Source: Euzebyales bacterium
Lineage (GTDB): Bacteria; Actinomycetota; Nitriliruptoria; Euzebyales; JAHELV01
Length of the DNA: 40,959 bases
Direction: 5' to 3'
Assembly (NCBI GenBank): GCA_036374135.1
Contig: DASUUK010000102.1
Span: 1 to 40,959, forward strand
Numbering within the stretch: position 1 is the first letter of the stretch; every line of letters begins with the position of its first letter. Of the stretch, positions 6,701 to 15,954 are shown piece after piece. Made by a program: the position numbers and the translations under genes. The notes under the pieces were generated by a model that ran no database searches, had not been told where the DNA came from, and worked only from the letters and a program-made list of their open reading frames with translations.

Positions 6701-7369
6701 TCAGAGCCAGACGCTGACGGCATCCAGCGGCTTGCGGGCGATGTCGGGCACGACGGCGTCGCGGGCGGGGTAGCCGACCGGCATCAGCAGGAACGCCTGC
6801 TCGTTGGACGGCCGGTCCAGCAGAGCCGACAGGAAGCCCATCGGGCTGGGTGTGTGCGGCAGGGTCGCGAGACCCATGTGATGGATCGCCGCGATGAACA
6901 TGCCGGCGGCGATGCCGCAGCTCTCGGCGGTGTAGTAGTAGGCGCGGCGGCTGCCGTCGGCGGCGACGCCGTGGCGGTGGCGGAACAGCACGACGACGTA
7001 GGGCGCGTCGGTGATGTGGCGCTTCACCGCGTCTGTGCCGAGGGGTGCGAGCGCCTCGAGCCACGCCGTCGGCGCGCGGCGCTCGTAGAACTCGCGCTCC
7101 TCCGCCTCGGCCGCCTCGCGGATGCGCGCCTTGCGGTCGGCGTCGGCGACCACGACGAACGTCCACGGCTGCATGTGCGCGCCCGACGGCGCCGTGCTCG
7201 CCGTGCGGATCGCATCGGCGATCACATCCCGCGGCACCGGCTCGGTCGAGAACTGCCGGACCGAGCGGCGACGGTCCATCTGCGTGTGCCAGGTGCGAGC
7301 GCGCTCGCGCATGTGCTCCTCGTCGTAGCGCTGGAAGTCGAGTGGCCGCGGCTGGTAACTCGATCCCAT
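6701..7369 (-). CDS. Iodotyrosine-deiodinase-like nitroreductase-family flavoprotein
   Basis: The 222-residue FMN protein belongs to the nitroreductase superfamily and matches the iodotyrosine deiodinase branch closely. It has the FMN-binding RRRSVR (33-38) and APSGAHMQPWTFVVV (60-74). The active-site lid has the E-x3-Y-x20-K pattern (within EEREFYERR and TDAVKRH) that grips the zwitterion of halotyrosines in the animal enzyme. Later comes LLMPVGYPARDAVVPD. Such enzymes reductively remove halogen from halotyrosine. The ATG at 7369 has a GAGGAG site; the frame stays open to 7408. It is divergent from the metallophosphoesterase gene. Reduction of other quinone-like substrates remains possible. 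Confidence 0.83.
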   Translation of the reverse strand: MGSSYQPRPLDFQRYDEEHMRERARTWHTQMDRRRSVRQFSTEPVPRDVIADAIRTASTAPSGAHMQPWTFVVVADADRKARIREAAEAEEREFYERRAPTAWLEALAPLGTDAVKRHITDAPYVVVLFRHRHGVAADGSRRAYYYTAESCGIAAGMFIAAIHHMGLATLPHTPSPMGFLSALLDRPSNEQAFLLMPVGYPARDAVVPDIARKPLDAVSVWL

Positions 7370-7483
7370 CGATCCGGTCTCCTCGGCAGCGCTGTCCGGA
7401 CGATGCACGATACGCAGTCGGCACCGCCGAGGACGACCTCGGAGTCGATCCCACCGGACCGCACCATCCGCACACGCGCGCCC

Positions 7484-7508
7484 ATATCGTTATTGAGATA
7501 TCGTTGAT
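7484..7508. promoter_or_regulatory. Repeat element ATATCGTT x2 in a divergent promoter region
   Basis: ATATCGTT occurs twice in direct orientation (7484-7491 and 7498-7505). ATATC (7484-7488) and GATAT (7497-7501) also form an inverted repeat with an 8-base spacer. The element stands 4 bases before the metallophosphoesterase ATG, between that gene and the divergent flavoprotein gene. This is a plausible operator for a PadR- or MarR-type regulator, but no such gene is adjacent. Confidence 0.4.
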
Positions 7509-7511
7509 GTC

Positions 7512-8297
7512 ATGAGTCTGTCACCGACGATCGCGTCCGTCGCCGTGCTGTCGGACATCCATGGCGTGCTGGCGGCACTCGAGGCGGTGCTCACCGAGCC
7601 GGCGGTCACCGCCGCCGACCGCATCGTCCTCACGGGCGACATCGCCGCCGGTCCGCAGCCGGTCGCCGTGCTCGACCGGTTGCACGAGTTGGGTGACCGC
7701 GTGGTATGGGTACGCGGCAACGCCGACCGGGAACTCGTTGCGCTGGCGCGTGGCGGTGACACGACGATCCCCGACCCGATCGCGCCGTGGGCGGCTCGCC
7801 AGCTGTCGGACAGGCACGTCGAACGGCTGGCATCGCTCCCCCACCCGGTGACGCTGGACCTCGCAGGCTTCGGGCCGGTGCTGTTCTGCCACGGCACGCC
7901 ACGCGACGACGAGGAGGTCGTGCTGGTCGACACCCGCCTGGAGCGGTGGGCCGAAGTCCTGTCCACCGTCGACCCGTCGGTCTCAACGATCGTCTGCGGC
8001 CACACGCACATGCCGTTCCAGCGTCTGGCGCACCGGCGCCTGATCGTGAACCCGGGCAGCGTCGGCATGCCCTACGGTCGCGCCGGCGCGCACTGGGCAC
8101 TGCTGCGCGACGGCGTGGTCCAACTGCGGACGACGACCTACGACGTCGAGTCCGCGTGCGCGGACATCGTCGCGACCAGCTATCCCGATGCGGCGAGCTG
8201 GGCCGATTTCTTCATCCGCTCCCCGGCGAGTGACGCGCAGGCGCTGGCCACGTTCGCGCCGCGGGACGGGCGCGTCCTCGTCGATGAGGGCGGGTGA
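7512..8297 (+). CDS. Calcineurin-like metallophosphoesterase
   Basis: The 261-residue product has the metal-binding motifs of the metallophosphoesterase fold in order: AVLSDIHG (near residue 15), LTGDIAAGPQP (near 43), WVRGNADRE (near 70), FCHGTPRDDEEV and VCGHTHMPFQRL, then NPGSVGMP. This arrangement belongs to the YfcE/MJ0936-like group of small phosphodiesterases. The gene ends in GTGA, overlapping the possible GTG start of the XRE regulator, and the regulator in turn overlaps the ClpP-like gene. All three are probably one transcript. The natural substrate is unknown. Confidence 0.87.
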   Translation: MSLSPTIASVAVLSDIHGVLAALEAVLTEPAVTAADRIVLTGDIAAGPQPVAVLDRLHELGDRVVWVRGNADRELVALARGGDTTIPDPIAPWAARQLSDRHVERLASLPHPVTLDLAGFGPVLFCHGTPRDDEEVVLVDTRLERWAEVLSTVDPSVSTIVCGHTHMPFQRLAHRRLIVNPGSVGMPYGRAGAHWALLRDGVVQLRTTTYDVESACADIVATSYPDAASWADFFIRSPASDAQALATFAPRDGRVLVDEGG

Positions 8298-8584
8298 CGG
8301 CCATGGCAGGCACCGATGATGCCCGATCGTCGGCCTTTCCCGGGTTCGATCAGCTCCGCGACGACCTCGGCGAGGTGATCGACGACCTCGCCGTCCGGCG
8401 GCGCGCCGCCGGGCTGTCCCAGACCGAGGTCGCGGCCAGGATGGGGACGTCACAGTCCGCGGTCGCACGTCTCGAGGCGGGCCGTGGCGACGTCCGGGTC
8501 TCCACGCTCGAGCGGTACGCCCAGGCGCTCGGGCTCACGATGCGCTTCGGCGTGGGTCCACTCGACCAGGAGAGCGACGCATGA
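8294..8584 (+). CDS. XRE-family helix-turn-helix regulator
   Basis: The 96-residue protein has one lambda-repressor-like HTH domain (about residues 30-85): LAVRRRAAGLSQTEVAARMG, TSQSAVARLEAGRGDVRVST, LERYAQALGL. It is close to the HigA/XRE type but has no nuclease or HigB toxin beside it. A GTG at 8294 overlaps the previous stop and follows GAGGGCGG; an ATG at 8303 is the alternative start. Its stop overlaps the ClpP-like start by 4 bases (8581-8584), so the two proteins are made together. This suggests they work as a pair or that one controls the other. Confidence 0.85.
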   Translation: MTAMAGTDDARSSAFPGFDQLRDDLGEVIDDLAVRRRAAGLSQTEVAARMGTSQSAVARLEAGRGDVRVSTLERYAQALGLTMRFGVGPLDQESDA

Positions 8585-9231
8585 CACCCGGTGACCCGCC
8601 ACCCGAGATCCCACCGCCGGGATGGCCGATACACCCGCAGCGGATCCCGGATGATCCGCAACCGGTCATCGTTCCATCCGTGCCCGCGCACGCCGTGGTG
8701 TGGCCGGACGACCCGGTCGTGCAGTTGCGCGCCGATCGTCGCCTGCTGCTGACGGGGATCCTGGATCAGGAGACCGCCGATCGGCTGTGCGCCGAACTGA
8801 TGCTCGCCGACGGCCGGTCGGCCGACCCGATCGAGTTGATCATCAACAGTCCCGGCGGTGCGGTCGACGCCGTGCCAGCGGTCCTCGACGTCATCGGACT
8901 GCTGCGCGCGCCGCTGACCACCCGCTGCATCGGGGCGGCCGGCGGAACCGCGGCCATCGTGCTGGCCTCCGGGACGGCGGGGCGATCGGCGACGCCGCGG
9001 GCGACGATCAGCCTCCGCCTCGACGGCAGCTACGCGATCGACGGCCGTGGTGACGACGTGCGCCGCGCCGCGGCGCACGTCGAGCAGCTCTGGCAGCGCA
9101 TGGCCGAGCACGTCGCTGAGGTGTCCGCCATGACCGTCGACGAGGCCGCGTCGGCGCTGCGCGACGGCAGCCCGCTGTCGGCGACCCGCGCCCGCATCAT
9201 CGGCCTGATCGACTCCATCGCGCGACATTGA
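8581..9231 (+). CDS. ClpP-fold protein lacking catalytic residues
   Basis: The 216-residue protein has the ClpP/crotonase fold: DPIELIINSPGGAVDAVPAV (82-101), then CIGAAGGTAAIVLASGTAGR (116-135). Aligned by eye to E. coli ClpP, the nucleophile Ser of CxGQAASMG falls on Gly122, and the catalytic His of RVMIHQP falls on Arg146. The peptidase triad is therefore missing while the oligomer-forming INSPGG loop is kept. A Pro-rich N-terminal tail of about 40 residues precedes the fold. It could be a regulatory or adaptor ClpP paralogue (comparable in idea to plant and cyanobacterial ClpR). It is translationally coupled to an XRE regulator. Confidence 0.75.
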   Translation: MTPGDPPPEIPPPGWPIHPQRIPDDPQPVIVPSVPAHAVVWPDDPVVQLRADRRLLLTGILDQETADRLCAELMLADGRSADPIELIINSPGGAVDAVPAVLDVIGLLRAPLTTRCIGAAGGTAAIVLASGTAGRSATPRATISLRLDGSYAIDGRGDDVRRAAAHVEQLWQRMAEHVAEVSAMTVDEAASALRDGSPLSATRARIIGLIDSIARH

Positions 9232-9278
9232 CCACTCGACAGCGGTACCACCCCCCTCGCACCGCAGTCGGCGGGAGG

Positions 9279-9307
9279 GCTCCGCGCAGTGGTTGTGCAC
9301 GCGGAGC
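9279..9307. terminator. Hairpin between convergent genes
   Basis: GCTCCGCG (9279-9286) and CGCGGAGC (9300-9307) form an 8-base-pair GC-rich stem with a 13-base loop, exactly between the convergent stops of the ClpP-like gene (9231) and the HtrA-like gene (9315). There is no clear U-tract on either side. It may terminate both transcripts. Confidence 0.45.
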
Positions 9308-9314
9308 GTCAGGA

Positions 9315-10199
9315 TCAGTCGAACGTGACCGTGACGTCACTCTCCTCGGTGCCGCGCAGGATCCGCAGCGTGAGCGTGTCGGCGTGACCGCCCAGGGCGC
9401 CGTACAGCACGTCGACGCTGTCGACGACCGTACCGTCGATCGCCACGATCAGGTCGCCGCGACGCAGCCCGGCGGCCGACGCCGGCGTGTCGTCGAACAC
9501 CTCCTGGACGAGCAATCCGTCGCGCTCGGGCAGTCCGACGGCGCCGCGCAGGCGACGGGCGACGTGCGGTGGGGCGAGCGCGACACCGAGGCGTCGCTGA
9601 CGAGGTGACTGACCCGCCGCGAGCGTGTCGATCCGTTGGCGCAGCGTGTCGTCGGCGGGTACCGCCAGATAGAAGCCCTCGCCCAGCCGATGCGTGTTGA
9701 TGCCGAGCAACGCACCGGACCCGTCGACCACCGGCCCGCCCGACGCGCCCCGGGCCAACGGTGCCGTGTGCTCGAACGCGCCGGTGATCGGCCGGTTGCG
9801 CGGACCGCGGAACCGCCGGTCGACCGACGCGACCGTGCCGAACGTCACGCGCGTGGCGCCGTCCGACCGGGCGCGGGACAGACCGAACACCGACGCACCC
9901 AGGGACGGTGTCGCTGCGGTCCATTCGACGGGCGCGATGTCGCCCGTGTCGACGTGGATGACGGCCAGGTCGCTGTCCGCGTCGGCCGCGGCCACGGTGC
10001 CCTCGACGCGCGTGCCGTCGTGAAGCCGGATGCCGACCGACTCGGATCGCAGGTTGTGGGCGTTCGTGACGACACGGCCGTCGGCGACGACGATGCCGGA
10101 TCCGGCGCCGCGACGCCGGCCGCCGACGCCCACGACCGCGGGGCCGACGCGCGCGGCGATGTCGGAGAGCACCTCTGACAGGTCGGTGAGCGTCGTCAT
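9315..10199 (-). CDS. HtrA/Deg-type serine protease with PDZ domain, apparently cytoplasmic
   Basis: The 294-residue protein has a trypsin-like domain with the triad His48 (VVTNAHNL), Asp77 (ADSDLAVIH) and Ser153 (RGASGGPVV; Ala replaces the usual Asn in GNSGG). A C-terminal PDZ domain follows (about 200-290), with LPERDGLLVQEVFDDTPASA and LRRGDLIVAIDGTVV. HtrA proteins degrade or refold damaged proteins. Unlike most bacterial HtrA, this one has no signal peptide and no membrane anchor, so it should act in the cytoplasm. The ATG is preceded by GAGGAG. The promoter region is shared with the divergent HxlR regulator. Confidence 0.87.
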   Translation of the reverse strand: MTTLTDLSEVLSDIAARVGPAVVGVGGRRRGAGSGIVVADGRVVTNAHNLRSESVGIRLHDGTRVEGTVAAADADSDLAVIHVDTGDIAPVEWTAATPSLGASVFGLSRARSDGATRVTFGTVASVDRRFRGPRNRPITGAFEHTAPLARGASGGPVVDGSGALLGINTHRLGEGFYLAVPADDTLRQRIDTLAAGQSPRQRRLGVALAPPHVARRLRGAVGLPERDGLLVQEVFDDTPASAAGLRRGDLIVAIDGTVVDSVDVLYGALGGHADTLTLRILRGTEESDVTVTFD

Positions 10200-10223
10200 G
10201 TCAGCATCTCCTCTGCCTGCGGA

Positions 10224-10243
10224 AAGTAACTTGCTACTTGCAA
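10224..10243. promoter_or_regulatory. Probable HxlR operator between htrA-like and hxlR-like genes
   Basis: An AT-rich block holds the inverted repeat AAGTA-N6-TACTT (10224-10239) and two direct copies of ACTTGC (10229-10234, 10236-10241). The 8-mer ACTTGCAA (10236-10243) recurs in reverse orientation (TTGCAAGT, 10785-10792) just before lon. HxlR-family regulators are known to bind AGTA/TACT-type inverted repeats. Its position suggests joint control of the protease gene and the regulator itself. Confidence 0.5.
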
Positions 10244-10297
10244 CAGACTACCTAACCCGGCACCGGCGGCAACCCATTCGTTCGGCTCGCGGGTAGC

Positions 10298-10726
10298 ATG
10301 CGGTTCGTGAGCACCGCCGACACCTCGCCCCTGGTCCACGCCGCCGAGCGCGTGGGTGACCGCTGGGTGCTGCTCGTCATCGAGGCACTGCTCGAGGGTC
10401 CCCGAAGGTTCGGCGAACTGCAGGAGCACGTCGAGGGCATCGCGCCCAACATCCTGTCGAGCCGGCTCAAGCAGCTCGAGCGCCACCGCGTGGTGATCGC
10501 CCAGCCGTACCAGCAGCGGCCACCGCGGTACGCCTACGAACTGACGGCCAGCGGGTATGCGCTGGCGGGCGCACTGCGCCTGCTGGCGCAGTGGGGTGCG
10601 GCCGAGGGTGACGGCGAGCCGGTGCGCCATCGCGCCTGCGGCACGGTCGCGGAAGCGCGCTGGTACTGCCCGACGTGCTCGGCGATATTGACCGACGGCG
10701 AGACCGACGAGAGCTTCGTGGTCTGA
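10298..10726 (+). CDS. HxlR-family regulator with C-terminal zinc ribbon
   Basis: The 142-residue regulator has the HxlR winged helix: AERVGDRWVLLVIEALLEGP, RRFGELQEHVEGIAPNILSS, RLKQLERHRVV, and the wing RPPRYAYELTASG. After residue 105 comes RHRACGTVAEARWYCPTCSA, a CG...CPTC zinc-ribbon-like tail that could sense redox state or zinc. It is divergent from the HtrA-like protease and directly upstream of lon (88 bases). A shared 8-base motif stands in front of both proteases, which suggests a small protein-quality regulon. A GTG at 10307 is an alternative start. Confidence 0.85.
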   Translation: MRFVSTADTSPLVHAAERVGDRWVLLVIEALLEGPRRFGELQEHVEGIAPNILSSRLKQLERHRVVIAQPYQQRPPRYAYELTASGYALAGALRLLAQWGAAEGDGEPVRHRACGTVAEARWYCPTCSAILTDGETDESFVV

Positions 10727-10776
10727 CGACGGCCATGAGCGATTCTGCGGGAGCCATCTCCGCCATCCACCGCTAG

Positions 10777-10792
10777 CTTGTTGATTGCAAGT
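10777..10792 (+). promoter_or_regulatory. CTTG-N7-CAAG element before lon
   Basis: CTTG (10777-10780) and CAAG (10788-10791) form an inverted repeat. The right half contains TTGCAAGT (10785-10792), the reverse complement of the ACTTGCAA seen at 10236-10243. It lies 22 bases before the lon ATG at 10815 and may be a second binding site for the HxlR-family protein. Confidence 0.4.
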
Positions 10793-10814
10793 GACGAGCG
10801 AAGGTGGCTGCAAG

Positions 10815-13151
<2,337 letters not shown>

Positions 13152-13159
13152 CCCGCGCA

Positions 13160-13196
13160 GTGGCAGCCGGCGCCGTTGTCCGGCGTCAGCTGCCAC
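13160..13196 (+). terminator. Hairpin after lon
   Basis: GTGGCAGC (13160-13167) and GCTGCCAC (13189-13196) form a perfect 8-base-pair stem, with further partial pairing of CGGCGCCG with CCGGCG inside. It begins 8 bases after the lon stop. There is no U-tract, which is common in GC-rich actinobacteria. TGGCAGCC words recur at about 13210 and 13254. Bases 13197-13357 show no gene. Confidence 0.55.
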
Positions 13197-13357
13197 GCAC
13201 CAGCGGCGCGTGGCAGCCCGCACCTGGGACGGTCGTCGTCGTCGCGGCACTCTGGCAGCCGCCGCGGCTCGCCCTCCGTCGGCGTCCGGCGAGCACGCTG
13301 CCGAGAACGCGCCCCACCTCGCGTAGGCGATCGAGCAGGCCCCGCTGCCCGCGCCCG

Positions 13358-14107
13358 TCATCCGCTCCTCCGATCATCCGCTGGTCGCCTGGGGCCGAAG
13401 CGGACGTCGACCCCGGGCGAGTAGAGCACGCTGTCAGGCGGACGCCCCGCAAGCTCACCGAATCCGGCGGCCGCGAGCAACTCGTCGTCGAGGTCGCGCA
13501 GGGTCGCGGCGTGCAACGGCCAGCGGCCGTGCTCGTTCGGCCAGAACAGTGTGCGCGAGCCGCGGGCCTGTGCGTGCAGGCCCCATCGCGCGGTCAGGAA
13601 GTGCTCCAGTGGGCCCGGATCGATCCGCGATCCGATCTCCACCGCGATGCGCGAGCCCGCGCCCACCGGACCCGGCCACCGCCGGCGGCACGTGTAGGTG
13701 GCGACGGCACCGCGTCGGCGGTATCGCATCCTCGACCACAGGTACGGCAGCCCGACGGCGCGTGCGACGAGCACCGGGGCGAGACGCGAGGCGTCCAACG
13801 ACACGAACACGACCCCTCGGCGCCCGGCGGCGTCGACCGAGTACAGCCTGACGTTGGTTTCGCAGAACGAACCGTGGTACGGGACGACGGGACCGCCGAG
13901 GATGCCGATGCCCTGCATCCAGAACGGGATCAGACCGACATAGGTCCGCCCGTCGATGACGTCGGGGCGCACGCCCGGCGGCAGGTGCCCGGCCAGCCGG
14001 TCCGGCTCGACGGCCCAGTGCAGGAACGTCAGTCGCGCCCACGTCTGGGTGAACACGGTGCGTCCGACGTCACGTGGGGGGTCGGGTGTGATCGGCTCGA
14101 CGGGCAC
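13358..14107 (-). CDS. YqjF-family (DUF2071) protein
   Basis: The 249-residue protein matches the YqjF/DUF2071 family. The pattern runs TWARLTFLHWAVEPDRLAGH, LPPGVRPDVIDGRTYVGLIP, FWMQGIGILGG and SFCETNVRLYSVDAAGRRGV, followed by VFVSLDAS and a WPNEHGRWPLH strand. The fold is acetoacetate-decarboxylase-like, but the family function is unknown. It has no signal peptide. It is convergent with lon and stands alone on its strand, with a 175-base gap to the next gene. Confidence 0.85.
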   Translation of the reverse strand: MPVEPITPDPPRDVGRTVFTQTWARLTFLHWAVEPDRLAGHLPPGVRPDVIDGRTYVGLIPFWMQGIGILGGPVVPYHGSFCETNVRLYSVDAAGRRGVVFVSLDASRLAPVLVARAVGLPYLWSRMRYRRRGAVATYTCRRRWPGPVGAGSRIAVEIGSRIDPGPLEHFLTARWGLHAQARGSRTLFWPNEHGRWPLHAATLRDLDDELLAAAGFGELAGRPPDSVLYSPGVDVRFGPRRPADDRRSG

Positions 14108-14282
14108 CAGCGCAGCCTAGCGGTCACCCACCGGCGGTCCCCGCGCACCACCGGATGAGCGTGACGGCGACGTGCGCCGTGTGAGACGCCGATCTTCTAG
14201 ACTGCGCGCAGACCACCGCCACGGGGCGTTCCGCGCCGGGCGGCACGCGAATCCGACACCTTGCGAAAGGGCCGTGCCACCG

Positions 14283-14504
14283 ATGGCTGATGTGATCTGG
14301 GTGTGGGTGCCCCCGGACGAGCAGATCCAGCACCTGGCCGCGCCACCGGATGACATCCAGCTGCGCTGGGAGGGCAAGACGGTCTGCGGCATCGAGGAAA
14401 AGTTGTGGCGGGTCAGCTGGGAGAACGTCGACAACGCCAAGGCGTGTGTCGCGTGCGCCCACGCGCCGTTCACCCTGGGCGGGGACCACCGGGGGCCGCC
14501 GTAG
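14283..14504 (+). CDS. Small Cys-containing hypothetical protein
   Basis: This is a 73-residue protein not assigned to a family. It starts MADVIWVWVPPDEQIQHLAA and contains WEGKTVCGIEEKLWRVSWEN followed by KACVACAHAPF. The three cysteines (CG and CVAC) plus the nearby His could bind one zinc ion, as in small actinobacterial zinc-ribbon-like proteins. The ATG at 14283 is the first in a Trp-rich coding-like stretch; the open frame upstream to 14172 is Arg-rich and looks non-coding. Its end overlaps the convergent aat gene by 35 bases. Confidence 0.55.
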   Translation: MADVIWVWVPPDEQIQHLAAPPDDIQLRWEGKTVCGIEEKLWRVSWENVDNAKACVACAHAPFTLGGDHRGPP

Positions 14505-15144
14505 CGTCCCATCGGGCGGGATCGTTCAGCCCTGCGGCGAGCAGGTCGAGGTAGGCGTCCCTCGCCAGGTCGACCGCGCCCATCGACCGCAGGTGGTCGG
14601 TCGGCAGCTGGACGTCGAACATGTCGTAGCCGCCGTGCTCGAGGATGCGCATCGTGGCGACCATCGCGACCTTCGACGCGTCCGGCGCACGGTGGAACAT
14701 CGACTCGCCGCAGAAGACGCGTCCGACGGCCACCCCGTACAACCCGCCGACGAGGGCGCCGGCGCCGTCCCACACCTCGACGCTGTGGGCATCACCGGAG
14801 GCGTGCAGTCGGCCGTACGCCGTGCGCATCTCCGGCGCGATCCATGTCCCCTCCCCCGGCCGGTGCGCGCACGCCGCGACGACGGCGTCGAACGCGGTGT
14901 CGCTCGTGCACGAGAACGCTCCCGACCGCAGGCTGCGGCGCAGGCTGCGGGACACGTGCAGCCCGCCGATGGGGATGATCGCCCGCGGATCCGGCGACCA
15001 CCACCAGATCGTGCCGCTGTCGCCCGGCCACGGGAAGATCCCGAGCGCATAGGCCTCGCGCAACGTGGCGACCTCCAGATCGCCGCCGTACGCGAGTGGC
15101 CCGTCACCCGGGCCCCTGCGCGGATCGGGGAACCGGCTCATCAC
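14470..15144 (-). CDS. aat: Leucyl/phenylalanyl-tRNA-protein transferase
   Basis: The 224-residue enzyme attaches Leu or Phe from tRNA to proteins beginning with Arg or Lys, marking them for ClpAP degradation (N-degron pathway). Family motifs are clear: RFPDPRRGPGDGPLAYGGDL, YALGIFPWPG, WWWSPDPRAIIPIGGLHVSR, FDAVVAACAHRPGEGTWIAP, FCGESMFHRAPDASKVA, and FDVQLPTDHLRSMGA. It starts at GTG 15144 (or the next ATG, 15141), 5 bases after the fabI stop. It is therefore the last gene of the fatty-acid operon, an unusual operon partner for it. Confidence 0.93.
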   Translation of the reverse strand: MMSRFPDPRRGPGDGPLAYGGDLEVATLREAYALGIFPWPGDSGTIWWWSPDPRAIIPIGGLHVSRSLRRSLRSGAFSCTSDTAFDAVVAACAHRPGEGTWIAPEMRTAYGRLHASGDAHSVEVWDGAGALVGGLYGVAVGRVFCGESMFHRAPDASKVAMVATMRILEHGGYDMFDVQLPTDHLRSMGAVDLARDAYLDLLAAGLNDPARWDATAAPGGPRPG

Positions 15145-15149
15145 CGTGA

Positions 15150-15929
15150 TCAGCGGACGTCGGCACCCATCGCGTGCGCGCCGCCGTCGGCGTGGACGAT
15201 CTCACCCGTGACGACCGGCGTCCAGTCGCTGAGCAGCGCGCACACGACGCGCGCGACCGGTTCGGGATCGCCCGTGTCCCAGCCCAGCGGCGCGCGCTTC
15301 TGCCACACCTGCTCGTAGGTGGAGAACCCGGCGATCGAGCGTGCGGCGATGGTCCTGAGCGGTCCGGCGGCGACGAGGTTCACGCGTGTCCCCTGCGCAC
15401 CGAGGTCGCGCGCCAGGTACCGGCAGCACGACTCGAGTCCCGCCTTGGCGACGCCCATCCAGTCGTACGACGGCCACGCGACGGCCGCGTCGAAGTCCAG
15501 ACCGACGATCGCACCCCCGCCACCGGCCGCGAGCAGCGGCGCGAACGCCCGACCGAGCGCCGCGAGCGAGTAGGTCGACACGTGCACCGCCGTGGCGACG
15601 TCCTCCCACGGCGTCTGGAGGAACTGCCCGCCGATCGCGCTGTCGGGCGCGAAGCCGATCGCGTGCACCACGCCGTCGACGCCGCCCCACCGCTCGTCGA
15701 GCGTCGCGCGCACGCGGTCGAGGTGCGTCTCGTCGGTGACGTCGAGCTCGAGCACGTCGACCGCCGCCTCGAGCCGGCCGGCGATCCGCTCGGTGATGCG
15801 CATGCCACGCCCGAAGCCGGTCAGGACGATGTCAGCCCCCTGCTGCTGCGCGAGCCGGGCGACGTGGAAGGCGATCGACGCGTCGTTGAGCACGCCGGTG
15901 ATCACCAGGCGTTTGTCGGCCAGCAGCAC
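15150..15929 (-). CDS. fabI: Enoyl-ACP reductase, InhA type
   Basis: The 259-residue SDR enzyme performs the last step of each fatty-acid elongation cycle, reducing trans-2-enoyl-ACP with NADH. It carries the InhA-like catalytic set Phe146-Tyr155-Lys162 in GLDFDAAVAWPSYDWMGVAK, exactly 3 residues offset from InhA Phe149/Tyr158/Lys165. The cofactor loop is VITGVLNDASIAFHVARLAQ and the C-terminus has VTGEIVHADGGAHAMG. It starts at GTG 15929 with GAGAGGA upstream. It follows accD by 25 bases in the operon and should be the target of triclosan- or isoniazid-adduct-type inhibitors by homology. Confidence 0.95.
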   Translation of the reverse strand: MLLADKRLVITGVLNDASIAFHVARLAQQQGADIVLTGFGRGMRITERIAGRLEAAVDVLELDVTDETHLDRVRATLDERWGGVDGVVHAIGFAPDSAIGGQFLQTPWEDVATAVHVSTYSLAALGRAFAPLLAAGGGGAIVGLDFDAAVAWPSYDWMGVAKAGLESCCRYLARDLGAQGTRVNLVAAGPLRTIAARSIAGFSTYEQVWQKRAPLGWDTGDPEPVARVVCALLSDWTPVVTGEIVHADGGAHAMGADVR

Positions 15930-15954
15930 GGTCGGGTCCTCTCGGTGGTGTGGT

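Noticed and set aside
8350-9300. 316-codon minus-strand frame across the XRE and ClpP-like genes
   Set aside because: The plus-strand proteins match known folds and are translationally coupled; the minus frame is low-complexity Arg/Asp/Gly.
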